The notes beneath the pieces are model-generated. The model worked only from the letters and a program-made list of their open reading frames with translations. It was not told where the DNA came from and ran no database searches. From an uncultured Eisenbergiella sp. (GTDB taxonomy: Bacteria; Bacillota; Clostridia; Lachnospirales; Lachnospiraceae), in NCBI GenBank assembly GCA_947630215.1, contig CANRGX010000004.1, positions 1-64,000 on the forward strand: a DNA stretch of 64,000 nt, written 5' to 3'. The position numbers were made by a program, and so were the translations under genes. Shown in pieces: positions 8,773 to 17,228 of the stretch (its first letter is position 1; every line of letters begins with the position of its first letter).

Positions 8773-9120
8773 GAAATAACGCTTGATTCATTGTTGGAGG
8801 TAGATATTTCGAGTGTTGTAGATCGCTGAGTGATAGGTAGAGATTAGTCAAGGAAAATATAATAGTTGACAATAAAGGATCCCGGAAATGCAGTAAATCC
8901 CGGGATCTTTGTTGATTCGCGCCAGGGTTGCAGTTTTGAAGTTAGTATAAGCTGCCTTTGAGTGGAGGCAGCACGCATGATCATGGCGGAGAGCTGGCGT
9001 GGGCAGGGGCGGTGTAAATCACTACAGGATAGGCTTACAGGGAGCGGCGCGGGGTCATGTGTAAAAAAACGCGAAATAGAAGACGAGAGTATTCCGAGCA
9101 AAAGTCACCTCAGGTTTCGA
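8773..9120. other. intergenic region after jetD, mostly unexplained
   Basis: This 348-base stretch contains the weak hairpin at 8874-8912 and otherwise no gene I can support. A minus-strand open frame at 8844-9101 (85 codons) is rich in Ser/Pro/His, lacks a ribosome binding site and does not resemble a known protein. Local GC rises around 8930-9060 relative to the flanks, which may mark a small inserted or leftover fragment. Confidence 0.3.
8874..8912 (+). terminator. possible terminator of the Wadjet operon
   Basis: GATCCCGG (8878-8885) pairs with CCGGGATC (8900-8907) across a 14-base loop, preceded by AAA and followed by TTTGTT. The T-run is short, so termination would be weak. It is the only hairpin near the jetD stop. 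Confidence 0.4.
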
Positions 9121-9181
9121 TTGACAAACAGTTGATTTAATTGAAATTCGGCAAATATTTAAAATGCCGAAATTAAATCAA
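9121..9181 (+). promoter_or_regulatory. AbiE promoter/operator with large inverted repeat
   Basis: TTGATTTAAT (9132-9141) and TTCGGCA (9147-9153) are mirrored by TGCCGAA (9165-9171) and ATTAAATCAA (9172-9181), with five extra bases in the left arm and an AT-rich 11-base centre. TTGACA at 9121-9126 could be the -35; no strong -10 is evident. AbiEi antitoxins are known to repress their own operon by binding inverted repeats, which fits this position directly upstream of the antitoxin gene. Confidence 0.6.
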
Positions 9182-9201
9182 ATGAAATCGAGGTGGAAAA
9201 G

Positions 9202-9789
9202 ATGGTGGATGCAGCAGTGCTTTCTGAAGATCTGAAGATTTTTTCCATGCGGGAACTTAAAAGGAAGGGCTTCTCACAGTATAAGGTAAGTAAGCTGGTC
9301 AGTGAAGGAAAGCTTATAAAACTGAATAAGAGTTATTACGAGAATACAGAGTATCGCGGAGAAGAATCTGACTTCTATTATATTGAGGCTTATGCTCCGA
9401 AAGGCGTGATCTGCCTGCTCAGTGCAGCAGTATATTATCATTTGACGACGTTCATCCCAGATGCAGTCGATGTTGCCCTTCCGAGGAAGGCTAAGATATC
9501 CACTATGCCGGACTGGCCACAGATGAATGTCCATCATTATACAGATGACAGACATGAGCTGGGAGTCACAACGGTCATGGAGGGTAAGAATGAATTCCGG
9601 ATCTACGATATGGAAAAGACTGTCGTAGATATCGTGTTTTACAGGGAAAAGGTTGGGATAGAAGAGACAAAAGAAATCCTTGTGACCTATCTGCAGCGAA
9701 AAGATCGGAATCTGATTCGGCTCCTGAAATATGCAGAGCTGATGAAATGCGGGAAAGCGCTGAGACAATATCTGGAGGTACTCGTATGA
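9202..9789 (+). CDS. abiEi: type IV toxin-antitoxin AbiEi-family antitoxin
   Basis: AbiEi neutralises the AbiEii nucleotidyltransferase toxin and represses its own operon. The 195-residue protein begins with a winged-helix-like segment (DLKIFSMRELKRKGFSQYKVSKLVSEGKLIKL spread over residues 10-42), then the family core with AYAPKGVICLLSAAVYYHLT near 70-90 and EFRIYDMEKTVVDIVFYR near 135-150. ATG 9202 follows AGGTGG at 9191-9196 with good spacing; a GTG at 9193 overlaps that site and is less likely. The stop overlaps the toxin start as ATGA at 9786-9789. The antitoxin looks intact although its toxin does not. Confidence 0.82.
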   Translation: MVDAAVLSEDLKIFSMRELKRKGFSQYKVSKLVSEGKLIKLNKSYYENTEYRGEESDFYYIEAYAPKGVICLLSAAVYYHLTTFIPDAVDVALPRKAKISTMPDWPQMNVHHYTDDRHELGVTTVMEGKNEFRIYDMEKTVVDIVFYREKVGIEETKEILVTYLQRKDRNLIRLLKYAELMKCGKALRQYLEVLV

Positions 9790-10106
9790 TAAGTGCAATT
9801 TCGGTAAAGGACAGATTGTCGGTGTCAGAATATGTGGAGAATTTTACTCTGAAAGGCGGTATATTCCTATATGCGCTCTTTGAAGGAGAATTTGCAAGAG
9901 CTACAAGAGATATCGACCTTCTGGCAGGAAATATGCCGAATAATGTGGGAAAAATGAAGAAGGTGTTTGAAAGCATATTCTCTGTCGAGTGTGATGATGC
10001 GCTTCGGTATGATCTGGATACTTTAGAGGTTGAGGAGATAACTGAGTTCAAGGATCGTGTAAAGGGCAGGGTTCTTTTTATTGAGAAATCTGCAGGGTTG
10101 GTGTAG
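9786..10106 (+). pseudogene. abiEii: truncated AbiEii-family nucleotidyltransferase toxin
   Basis: AbiEii toxins are nucleotidyltransferase-fold proteins of roughly 270-300 residues. Only 106 codons remain. After MISAISVKDRL the text jumps straight to SVSEYVENFTLKGG, so about 20-25 residues typical of the family N-terminus appear deleted. The nucleotidyltransferase motif is still readable (GG followed by RDIDLLA), then the protein ends after ITEFKD in a short unrelated tail. The C-terminal half with the later catalytic motifs is missing, so toxin activity is improbable. Translation is coupled to abiEi through ATGA. Confidence 0.7.
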
Positions 10107-10262
10107 AATAAAAGCGGCGAAAGATACAGAGAAACTAGGGTTGCCTCTACACCATTTGCCCGTAAATTTACATAGATTTATGAAGATTTACATGAAATCA
10201 GGGCAAAAACAAAAATCAAAGTAAAACGCCAAATCCCTTGAAAAATCAAGGTTTATAGGTTG
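10107..10262. other. island-chromosome junction
   Basis: The AT-rich DNA ends here and GC-rich housekeeping DNA begins at about 10,300. The stretch carries CTACACCATTTG at 10147-10158 (same 12 bases as 564-575), two copies of GATTTACAT-like sequence, and a small inverted repeat CCTTGA-AAAA-TCAAGG at about 10237-10252. Such short repeats often surround integrase ends, but no integrase gene is in the window. Confidence 0.4.
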
Positions 10263-10280
10263 ATGAAGGAATATAAAACG

Positions 10281-10748
10281 ATGATAAAAATACTTTTCGT
10301 CTGCCACGGCAACATCTGCCGTTCTCCCATGGCTGAATTTATCTTAAAAGACCTGGCCGCCTCCCGCGGCCTTTCCGATATGCTTAAGATTTCTTCGGCG
10401 GCCACCAGCCGGGAGGAGATCGGCAATCCGGTCTATCCGCCCGCGCGGCGGATTTTGCGCGAACACGGGTTGGATCCGTCCGGAAAGACCGCGCGCCAGA
10501 TGACCCGGGCGGACTATGACGAATACGACTATCTGCTGGCGGCGGAGCAATATAACATCAGCGGTATGCTGCGCATCACGGGCGGGGATCCGCAGCACAA
10601 GATATTCCGGCTGCTGGATTTTACGGCGCGGCCCAGGGACATCGACGACCCCTGGTATACGGGAGATTTTACGACGGCCTGGAACGACATTGAAGAAGGA
10701 TGCAAGGCGTTTCTGGCATATTTGGAAAAGGAGGGGCTCCTTTCATGA
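10281..10748 (+). CDS. low-molecular-weight protein-tyrosine phosphatase
   Basis: This cytosolic enzyme removes phosphate from tyrosine (or arginine) residues of proteins. The active-site loop CHGNICRS (Cys8 to Arg14) sits at the N-terminus and the general acid is in DDPWYTGDF near the C-terminus, both as in the LMW-PTP family. The length of 155 residues is normal. I start at ATG 10281, ten bases after GAAGGA; earlier in-frame starts at 10260 and 10263 lie in junction DNA. The stop overlaps the next phosphatase gene as ATGA, so the two are co-translated. It is the first intact gene of the GC-rich backbone. Confidence 0.88.
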   Translation: MIKILFVCHGNICRSPMAEFILKDLAASRGLSDMLKISSAATSREEIGNPVYPPARRILREHGLDPSGKTARQMTRADYDEYDYLLAAEQYNISGMLRITGGDPQHKIFRLLDFTARPRDIDDPWYTGDFTTAWNDIEEGCKAFLAYLEKEGLLS

Positions 10749-11491
10749 AGCTGTTATTTATCAGACACGGGGATCCGGATTACAAAACGGATTCCCTGAC
10801 GGAAAAAGGGCACAGGGAAGCACAGTTTCTGGCGCGGCGGCTGGCGGAACTGGACGTGAAGGCCTGTTATGTTTCTCCGCTGGGCAGAGCCAGGGATACG
10901 GCGGCCTATACGTTCCGGGAGATGGAACGGAAAGGGAAGCCGATAAACGCAGTGGAGTGCAGCTGGCTGCGGGAGTTTGCGCCGCTCATCGACCGCCCCG
11001 ATGCGCCGGGGAAAAAGCGGATTGCCTGGGACTGGCTGCCGCAGGACTGGCTGGCGGACAGCCGGTTCCTGGATCGGGAAAGGTGGTATGAACCCCGGGC
11101 GTTCTCGGAAGCCGGCGTGCGGGAGGAGTATGCGTGGGTGACTGACAGCTTTGACACGCTGCTGGCATCCCACGGCTATCACCGGGAAGGGGATCTGTAT
11201 CTGGCGCAGGAGGCCAATAACGACACGCTCCTGTTTTTCTGCCATTTCGGTGTGACCTGCATCCTGCTGGGACATTTGATACATATTTCGCCCATGGCGC
11301 TCTGGCACGGTTTTTGTGCGGCACCCACTTCCGTAACCACGGTGATTACAGAGGAGAGACGGCGGGGGATCGCCTCTTTTCGCGTGAACGGATTCGGGGA
11401 TATTTCCCATCTTAGCGCCAATGGGGAGCCGCCTGCTTTTGCGGCCCGGTTTTGCGAATGCTATGAAAACGAGGGGGAACGCCGTGACTAA
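10745..11491 (+). CDS. histidine phosphatase (phosphoglycerate mutase-like) family protein
   Basis: Members hydrolyse phosphate esters through a phosphohistidine. The RHG motif is at the start (LLFIRHGDPDY), with CYVSPLGRARDTA around residues 40-52 and the second catalytic His in FFCHFGVT near residue 175. At 248 residues it is in the upper range for the family, and the C-terminus holds a short extra segment. ATG 10745 overlaps the preceding stop. The substrate is not predictable; pairing with a tyrosine phosphatase suggests a shared dephosphorylation role but this is inference. Confidence 0.82.
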   Translation: MKLLFIRHGDPDYKTDSLTEKGHREAQFLARRLAELDVKACYVSPLGRARDTAAYTFREMERKGKPINAVECSWLREFAPLIDRPDAPGKKRIAWDWLPQDWLADSRFLDRERWYEPRAFSEAGVREEYAWVTDSFDTLLASHGYHREGDLYLAQEANNDTLLFFCHFGVTCILLGHLIHISPMALWHGFCAAPTSVTTVITEERRRGIASFRVNGFGDISHLSANGEPPAFAARFCECYENEGERRD

Positions 11492-11550
11492 ATCGGGACG
11501 GACCGGGCATTGCCGATGGGCTGCCGCTCCTTCTGATTTTGAGAAAAGGA

Positions 11551-11578
11551 TTGAAAAACCCAAAAAACGCGGTATACT
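11551..11578 (+). promoter_or_regulatory. sigma-70-type promoter of the MBOAT operon
   Basis: TTGAAA (11551-11556) and TATACT (11573-11578) are separated by 16 bases, in the gap before the membrane O-acyltransferase gene at 11632. Confidence 0.65.
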
Positions 11579-11631
11579 ATACTAAAGGATTGTTTGCAAT
11601 CCGATGGATACGGTCTTTTGGAGTAGGAAAC

Positions 11632-13053
11632 ATGAACATCAATTCCATGCTGTTTCTCACCGCCTTTCTGCCGGTTGTTTTTCTTTTGGACAGGCTGTGT
11701 ATTTCCCGCGGCGGGAAAGGGAATTTCAGGATAAAAAATCTTCTTCTGCTGCTGGCGAGCCTGGTATTTTATGCCTGGGGCGAACCGGTCTATATTCTGT
11801 TACTGCTTTTTTCCATTGTCATGAATTATGTGCTGGGGCGAATCCTGGGGCGCGCGGGGAAGGCGGCGCGGGTCTGGCTGGCGGTGGGCGTCTGTGCGAA
11901 TCTGGCGCTCTTAGGCTATTATAAGTATTTCGATTTTCTCCTGCGTATTCTGAATCGTCTGTGCGGGCGGCAGATTTTTGAAATGCAGAATATTCCGCTG
12001 CCCATCGGGATTTCCTTTTTTTCTTTCGGCGCTGTGGCCTATCTGGTGGATCTGTACCGGGGGCTTTATCCGGCGGAGAAAAATTTCTTCGATCTGGCGT
12101 TGTATCTGTCTTTTTTCCCGAAGGTCTCCGTGGGCCCTATCGCGCGTTACCGCGACTTCGGCGCGCAGCTGAAAAACAGGGAGATCACGCTGGAGAAGAC
12201 GGCGGAGGGAATCCGGCGTTTTTCCTATGGCCTTGGCAAAAAGGTGCTGATTGCAAATGTGCTGGGCAGCTTTGTGGATAAGGTTTACGGGCAGGACATC
12301 GGAAACGTGACGGGCGTTATGATCTGGTGCGCGGCGCTTTTCTATACCCTGCAGATTTATTATGATTTTTCGGGCTTTTCCGATATGGCGGTAGGGCTTT
12401 CCAAAATGTTTGGCTTTGAAATCTGTGAAAACTTCCGGTATCCCTATCTGTCCGGTTCTATACAGGAATTTTGGCGCCGGTGGCATATTTCCCTCTCTAC
12501 TTGGTTCCGGGATTATCTTTATATTCCGCTGGGGGGCAACCGGAAGGGGAAGCTGCGCACGTATTTCAATCTGGGCATTGTTTTTCTGGCGACCGGGCTG
12601 TGGCACGGCGCGACCACCGCGTTTCTTGTCTGGGGTGCGATGCACGGCTTTTTTATGATTCTGGAGCGGCTGGGTCTGAAGCGGTTTTTGGACAGAACGA
12701 GAGTTTTCAAATATGTATACACAATGCTTATTGTGAATTTCGGCTGGGTGATTTTCCGGGTGGCGAATCTTGCTCCGGCGGCGGCCTACATAAGGCGGAT
12801 GCTGACGCCCTGGCGATATACGCAGAGCACTTATGCGCTGCGGGAGCTGATGCAGAACCGCTGTATGGTCATGGCGGCAGCGGGCGTTTTGGGGATGGGT
12901 GTGCTGCAGGCGCTGATCAAGAGGTACTGTCCCGCCCTTCTGAAATGCCGGGGCGGTGTGCTGGAGATGCTTTACTGTATGTTTCTGGTTGCGGCGTCCA
13001 TGCTGTTTTTGGTAAACGGTACGTATAATCCCGCCATTTATCTGAATTTCTAG
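11632..13053 (+). CDS. MBOAT family O-acyltransferase (AlgI/DltB-like)
   Basis: This integral membrane protein transfers acyl groups, usually acetyl, to a cell-surface polymer. It is 473 residues with many hydrophobic helices. The MBOAT signature is clear: the SIQEFWRRWHISLSTWFRDYLY region and the invariant His in TGLWHGATTAF (His325). ATG 11632 follows AGTAGGA. The next gene is an AlgJ/AlgX-like partner, and that pair is the standard two-component arrangement for extracytoplasmic O-acetylation (AlgI-AlgJ). The polymer acetylated here is unknown; a flippase gene follows, so an exported polysaccharide or teichoic-type polymer is plausible. Confidence 0.9.
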   Translation: MNINSMLFLTAFLPVVFLLDRLCISRGGKGNFRIKNLLLLLASLVFYAWGEPVYILLLLFSIVMNYVLGRILGRAGKAARVWLAVGVCANLALLGYYKYFDFLLRILNRLCGRQIFEMQNIPLPIGISFFSFGAVAYLVDLYRGLYPAEKNFFDLALYLSFFPKVSVGPIARYRDFGAQLKNREITLEKTAEGIRRFSYGLGKKVLIANVLGSFVDKVYGQDIGNVTGVMIWCAALFYTLQIYYDFSGFSDMAVGLSKMFGFEICENFRYPYLSGSIQEFWRRWHISLSTWFRDYLYIPLGGNRKGKLRTYFNLGIVFLATGLWHGATTAFLVWGAMHGFFMILERLGLKRFLDRTRVFKYVYTMLIVNFGWVIFRVANLAPAAAYIRRMLTPWRYTQSTYALRELMQNRCMVMAAAGVLGMGVLQALIKRYCPALLKCRGGVLEMLYCMFLVAASMLFLVNGTYNPAIYLNF

Positions 13054-13073
13054 CGGGAACGGAGAGTGGTTGC

Positions 13074-14177
13074 ATGAAAAAAAAGATGGCGGCGGTATGG
13101 CTGGTCTGTTTTGCGCTGCTTCTGCTTTTGCCGGGAGCGGTCTGGGCGGCGGCAAAGGAACATTTTGTGACGGAAGCGACGGAAAATACGGTGCCGGCAG
13201 CACCTCCGGCGCTCACGCGGGAAACGTATCGGGATTTCCCGGCTTTGTTTGAAAATTATTATAACGGCAGCGTGCCCTTCAGAAGTCAGCTTATCACCTT
13301 TCACAGTCTGGTGGAGGTGAAGCTGTTTCGGGAAAAATCCGTCAATGACAAAGTGGTCATCGGAGATGAAAACTGGCTGTTTTACAGCGCGGAGAGCGAC
13401 ATCGACGATTATAAGGGGACAAACCTGTTCACGCAGGAGCGGCTGGCGCAGATCGCGGACAATCTGACCGTTTCGCAGGAGTATTTGAAACAGCGGGGCT
13501 GTGAGTTCGTGCTGTTTATTCCGCCCAACAAGGAATCCGTTTACGGGGACAAGCTGCTTCCTTCTTATTATAAGAAGGGGGAGCAAAGCCGGGCAGAGCA
13601 GTTGACAGAGTATCTGCGAGAAAACACGGATATCCGGGTGGTGTATCCGCTGGAGGAGATGCGGGCATACCGGGACAGGTATTCTCTTTACTGGCATTAT
13701 GACACGCACTGGAACGCGGCAGGCGGCTACATCGGCGGCAGCGCCCTGCTGGCGGAGCTGGGGATAACAATGCCGCCGGCGGAGAAAATGACGTTTACGC
13801 CGGACGATTACTCCGGCTACGATCTGGCCCGGATGATGAACCTGCAGTCATATTATGAAAAGAAAATGCCGAAAGACATGAATTATATCGTAACGGGATA
13901 TAATGGAAATAATCTGCAGGCGGTGCTGGTGGACGATGCCACGGCGCTGATTTACCATTCCGACGCGCCGGATGAAAGAAAGCTGTTTTTGGTGCGCGAT
14001 TCCTTTGCGGGCGGCATGGCGGGCGTCCTGGCCAGCAATTTCCGCGATACCTATATGCCCCACTGGAACGGGTTTTTCAATCCCTCCCAGATTGAGGAGC
14101 AGGATCCGGACATATTTGTGCTGGAAGTGGTGGAGCGGCGGCTGGATTATCTGGATACCTTCCGTCTGGAAGGCTGA
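13074..14177 (+). CDS. AlgJ/AlgX-like (DHHW family) SGNH O-acetyltransferase partner
   Basis: The protein is probably exported and completes acetyl transfer to a polymer after the MBOAT protein has passed the acetyl group across the membrane. A signal peptide is evident at residues 1-26 (MKKKM then a Leu-rich core ending AVWAAA). The catalytic features of the AlgJ/AlgX fold are present: DTHWN (Asp210, His212) and the serine in VRDSFAGG (Ser310). It is 367 residues, a usual length. It begins 21 bases after the MBOAT stop with GGAGAGTGG as its ribosome binding site, so the two are surely one operon. Confidence 0.87.
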   Translation: MKKKMAAVWLVCFALLLLLPGAVWAAAKEHFVTEATENTVPAAPPALTRETYRDFPALFENYYNGSVPFRSQLITFHSLVEVKLFREKSVNDKVVIGDENWLFYSAESDIDDYKGTNLFTQERLAQIADNLTVSQEYLKQRGCEFVLFIPPNKESVYGDKLLPSYYKKGEQSRAEQLTEYLRENTDIRVVYPLEEMRAYRDRYSLYWHYDTHWNAAGGYIGGSALLAELGITMPPAEKMTFTPDDYSGYDLARMMNLQSYYEKKMPKDMNYIVTGYNGNNLQAVLVDDATALIYHSDAPDERKLFLVRDSFAGGMAGVLASNFRDTYMPHWNGFFNPSQIEEQDPDIFVLEVVERRLDYLDTFRLEG

Positions 14178-14237
14178 ACGTCCGACAGGGAACGGGGAAC
14201 CTTTCTCTGCGGCAGATTGAAGTTTGACGGGTGATGT

Positions 14238-15890
14238 ATGGCAACACAGGAAAAACAGAACGATTCCTTTGTAAAACAGGCCGGCATTCTGGCGATGGCG
14301 GGGATTGTATGCAGGATCATCGGGCTTTTATACAGAAGCCCGCTGATGCATATTATCGGGGAAGCGGGAAACGGCTATTATACGCCCGCTTACCGGTATT
14401 ATCAGATGATTTTGCTGATCGCCTCCTACAGCATTCCGGCGGCGATCTCCAAAGTGGTCTCCCAGCGTCTGGCTGTGCGGCAGTATCGGAACGCCCAGCG
14501 GATTTTTCATGTGGCGATTCTGTATGTGGTGGTGGTCGGCGGCGCGGCCAGTCTGTTCGCGTTCTTTGGCGCGGGTCTGCTGCTTCCGCAGCGGCCTGCC
14601 ATGGTGCTGCGGATGCTGGCGCCCACTATCTTTTTTTCCGGCCTTCTGGGCGTGATGCGCGGTTATTTCCAGGCCAACCGGACGATGGTGCAGACCTCCG
14701 TATCCCAGGTGTTGGAGCAGATCATTCATGTGGCGGTCAGCCTGGGGGCGGCGTGGCTTTTGATGCGCGTATTTTCTGGATCCGATGAGCTGACGCGGGC
14801 GGCCTGGGGCGCGGTGGGAAGCGCCGCGGGCATCGGTGTCGGCGTACTGGCGGCGCTTTTGTTCATGCTGCTGGTTTACCGGATGAACAAAAAAATGATC
14901 CACCGGCGTATAGAGCGGGATCGGACGGAAAGACTGCTGGAGACGGGCCAGATCGTGCGGATCATTTTGTTCATGGTGACGCCGGTGCTGTTGAGTACGT
15001 TTGCCTACAATGCCAGTTCCTTGATCAATCAGACGCTCTATCTGCATCTGATGCAGGCCGTTCATGGGGCGGCCCAGGAGGAAGTACTGCGCATCAACGG
15101 CATTTACGATACGGAGGCGGTGGGGCTGTCCAATATTCCGGTGGCGCTGGCCTCCGCCATGGCGTCGGCAATACTTCCCAGTATTGCCGCGAGTTTTGAG
15201 ACAAAGAATAGTAAGGAAGTCAACCGTAAGATCCAAACGGCGATCAAAACCATTATGTTTATCGCCATTCCCGCCGCGGTGGGGATGACCGTGTTGTCGC
15301 GGCCCATTGTCCGGCTTCTGTATAATACGGGGGATCGCAGCGTGGCCCTGGCCGGCTGGCTGCTGGCGGCGCTGGGCCCCAGCATCGTATTCTACTGTCT
15401 TTCCACGCTCAGCAATTCCATTCTGCAGGCGGTGGGAAAGGTGACCCGGCCAGTGACCAACGCGGTGATCGCGCTGGCGGTGCAGTCCGCTATCGCGGCG
15501 CTGCTTTTGATATATACGGACATGGGGATTTACAGTCTGGCGATCTCCGTAAATGTATATTCCCTCATGATGTGTATTTTAAACAGTATTTCGGTCAGAC
15601 GGGCAACCGGTTACCGGCAGGAATACGCGCATACCTTTCTGATGCCGCTGTGGGCTTCCGTGCTCATGGGCATTGTGGCGGGCGCGCTGTATTATGGCGT
15701 CACCCGGCTGCTTCCCGCCGGGGCGCTGGGGAATCTGCTGGGTCTGGCGCTGGCCGTGCTGGCAGGGATGTTCGTCTATTTTGCCGCGGTCTTAAAATTC
15801 GGCGCCATGTCAGGATCGGAACTTCTGGCCATGCCGGGCGGGCGCATTCTTGTGAAATTTGCGGTGAAGCTGCGGCTGATAAAGGCCTGA
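14238..15890 (+). CDS. MurJ/SpoVB-like lipid-linked precursor flippase (MOP superfamily)
   Basis: MOP-superfamily flippases move lipid-linked sugars across the cytoplasmic membrane. The 550-residue protein is hydrophobic throughout with many predicted helices. Its opening (QAGILAMAGIVCRIIGLLYR then PLMHIIGEAGNGYY) is the classic SpoVB/YtgP pattern, in which a conserved Arg-containing first helix is followed by GxxGxG(Y/L). In Firmicutes such proteins serve peptidoglycan lipid II (MurJ activity) or spore cortex synthesis; I cannot tell which applies. The preceding O-acetylation genes suggest an envelope cluster. ATG 14238 is preceded by GGTGAT, a modest ribosome binding site. Confidence 0.88.
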   Translation: MATQEKQNDSFVKQAGILAMAGIVCRIIGLLYRSPLMHIIGEAGNGYYTPAYRYYQMILLIASYSIPAAISKVVSQRLAVRQYRNAQRIFHVAILYVVVVGGAASLFAFFGAGLLLPQRPAMVLRMLAPTIFFSGLLGVMRGYFQANRTMVQTSVSQVLEQIIHVAVSLGAAWLLMRVFSGSDELTRAAWGAVGSAAGIGVGVLAALLFMLLVYRMNKKMIHRRIERDRTERLLETGQIVRIILFMVTPVLLSTFAYNASSLINQTLYLHLMQAVHGAAQEEVLRINGIYDTEAVGLSNIPVALASAMASAILPSIAASFETKNSKEVNRKIQTAIKTIMFIAIPAAVGMTVLSRPIVRLLYNTGDRSVALAGWLLAALGPSIVFYCLSTLSNSILQAVGKVTRPVTNAVIALAVQSAIAALLLIYTDMGIYSLAISVNVYSLMMCILNSISVRRATGYRQEYAHTFLMPLWASVLMGIVAGALYYGVTRLLPAGALGNLLGLALAVLAGMFVYFAAVLKFGAMSGSELLAMPGGRILVKFAVKLRLIKA

Positions 15891-16007
15891 AAGGGTCAAA
15901 AACGGCGGAAAACAGACAAAAAGATGAAAAGGTCTGGATTTTTGCGGCGCAGAGGAGTACAATAGATTGGTAAATTTTTGGGAAAAGATAGGTTCGGGAG
16001 AGTAAGA

Positions 16008-17183
16008 ATGAAAAAATTCGGATTATTTTGTCTTGCCCTTTTCGCTTCCGTCGGTTTGGCGGCGTGCGGCGGAGACCGGGGCGGGGCTTTGATTGAGAGC
16101 ATAGAGGAAGAAAGCAGCACGCAGAAACAGGAGAGCGTGCAGGCGACGGAGAGCACGGCAGAGGAAACGGAAACCGGAAAGGAACAGGTTCCGGTCAGCT
16201 ATCTGACGGGGCTGGAGTGCTCTGAGCAGGAAAGGCAGATGCGGCCCATGGCGGTCATGCTCAACAACATTAAGGCCGGCTGCCCACAGGCGGGGATCGC
16301 GCAGGCTTCCGTGATTTATGAAGCGCCCATGGAAAAGGCGGATGTGACCCGTCTTATGCCGTTGTTTGAAAACTGGAAGGATTTGGAATATCTGGGATAT
16401 ATCCGCAGCAGCCGGGATTATTTCGTCTACTGCGCGCTGGAGTTTGACGCGCTCTACACGCATTTTGGACAGGCTACCCCCTATGTGGGCGCCATGCTCA
16501 ACAGCGATCAGGTGGACAATATCAGCGGCGCGGTGGCCGGTATCGATCACCCGGCTCCTAACGATACCTTTTTGCGCTCCGGCGACAGGAAAGCCCCCCA
16601 CAACGTCTATACCACAGGAGAGGTGCTGCTGAAGGCGGCGGAGAAATTCGGGTACGATCTGACGTATCACGATACCCACAAGGAAAAGTTTACCTTTGCG
16701 CCGCTGGGAGAGCAGGCGGATCATGACGGCGCGCCTGCCGCGACGCTTCTGTATCCCGGCGGAAAAGAGAAAAATATCGCCAACGGCTATTCCCATGTGC
16801 AGGCGTATTTTGCATACAACGAGCAGGATGGGAAATATTACCGGTATCAGTACGGCGCGGAGCATATCGACGAGCTGACCGGCGAGCAGCTTGCCGTGGA
16901 CAATGTGATTTTCCAGTATTGTCACGGTGAGTTCCGGGACGAAAACGGGTATATGTCCTTTTTGTGCCACGGCGGCTGGGAAGAAGGCGTGGATTACGGC
17001 GACGAATACAAGGCGCAGGTTTTCACGGGCGGAAAGATGATAGAGGGCACCTGGTCACGTTACGCGGACACCGATCCAGCCCTGTATGTGGATCGGGACG
17101 GCAATCCCATTGAGCTCAACCGCGGGAAGACCTGGATCTGCCTGATCTGGGACGAGCATGCGCAGGACGTGGTGATCGAATAA
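16008..17183 (+). CDS. DUF3048 (YerB-like) lipoprotein
   Basis: A lipobox is evident: the signal peptide MKKFGLFCLALFASVGLAAC places the lipidated Cys at residue 20. A Ser/Glu/Thr-rich linker follows to about residue 60, then the DUF3048 core with RPMAVMLNNIKAGCPQAGI and RLMPLF, and the C-terminal part ends with GKTWICLIWD. Its length of 391 residues is typical. YerB-type proteins are widespread in Firmicutes without an established biochemical activity. ATG 16008 is used because the signal peptide starts there; the frame extends ten codons upstream. A TACAAT at 15957-15962 may be its -10. Confidence 0.87.
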   Translation: MKKFGLFCLALFASVGLAACGGDRGGALIESIEEESSTQKQESVQATESTAEETETGKEQVPVSYLTGLECSEQERQMRPMAVMLNNIKAGCPQAGIAQASVIYEAPMEKADVTRLMPLFENWKDLEYLGYIRSSRDYFVYCALEFDALYTHFGQATPYVGAMLNSDQVDNISGAVAGIDHPAPNDTFLRSGDRKAPHNVYTTGEVLLKAAEKFGYDLTYHDTHKEKFTFAPLGEQADHDGAPAATLLYPGGKEKNIANGYSHVQAYFAYNEQDGKYYRYQYGAEHIDELTGEQLAVDNVIFQYCHGEFRDENGYMSFLCHGGWEEGVDYGDEYKAQVFTGGKMIEGTWSRYADTDPALYVDRDGNPIELNRGKTWICLIWDEHAQDVVIE

Positions 17184-17228
17184 CCCGTTTGTGTGGAATT
17201 TACCAAAGAGAAAAAAGAGGTGTGCGGC

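Noticed and set aside
8844-9101. 85-codon minus ORF after jetD
   Set aside because: No start signal, odd Ser/Pro/His composition, and it runs through a hairpin; treated as non-coding.
11911-13203. 430-codon minus frame over the MBOAT gene
   Set aside because: It overlaps a gene with unmistakable MBOAT motifs and lacks any family signature.
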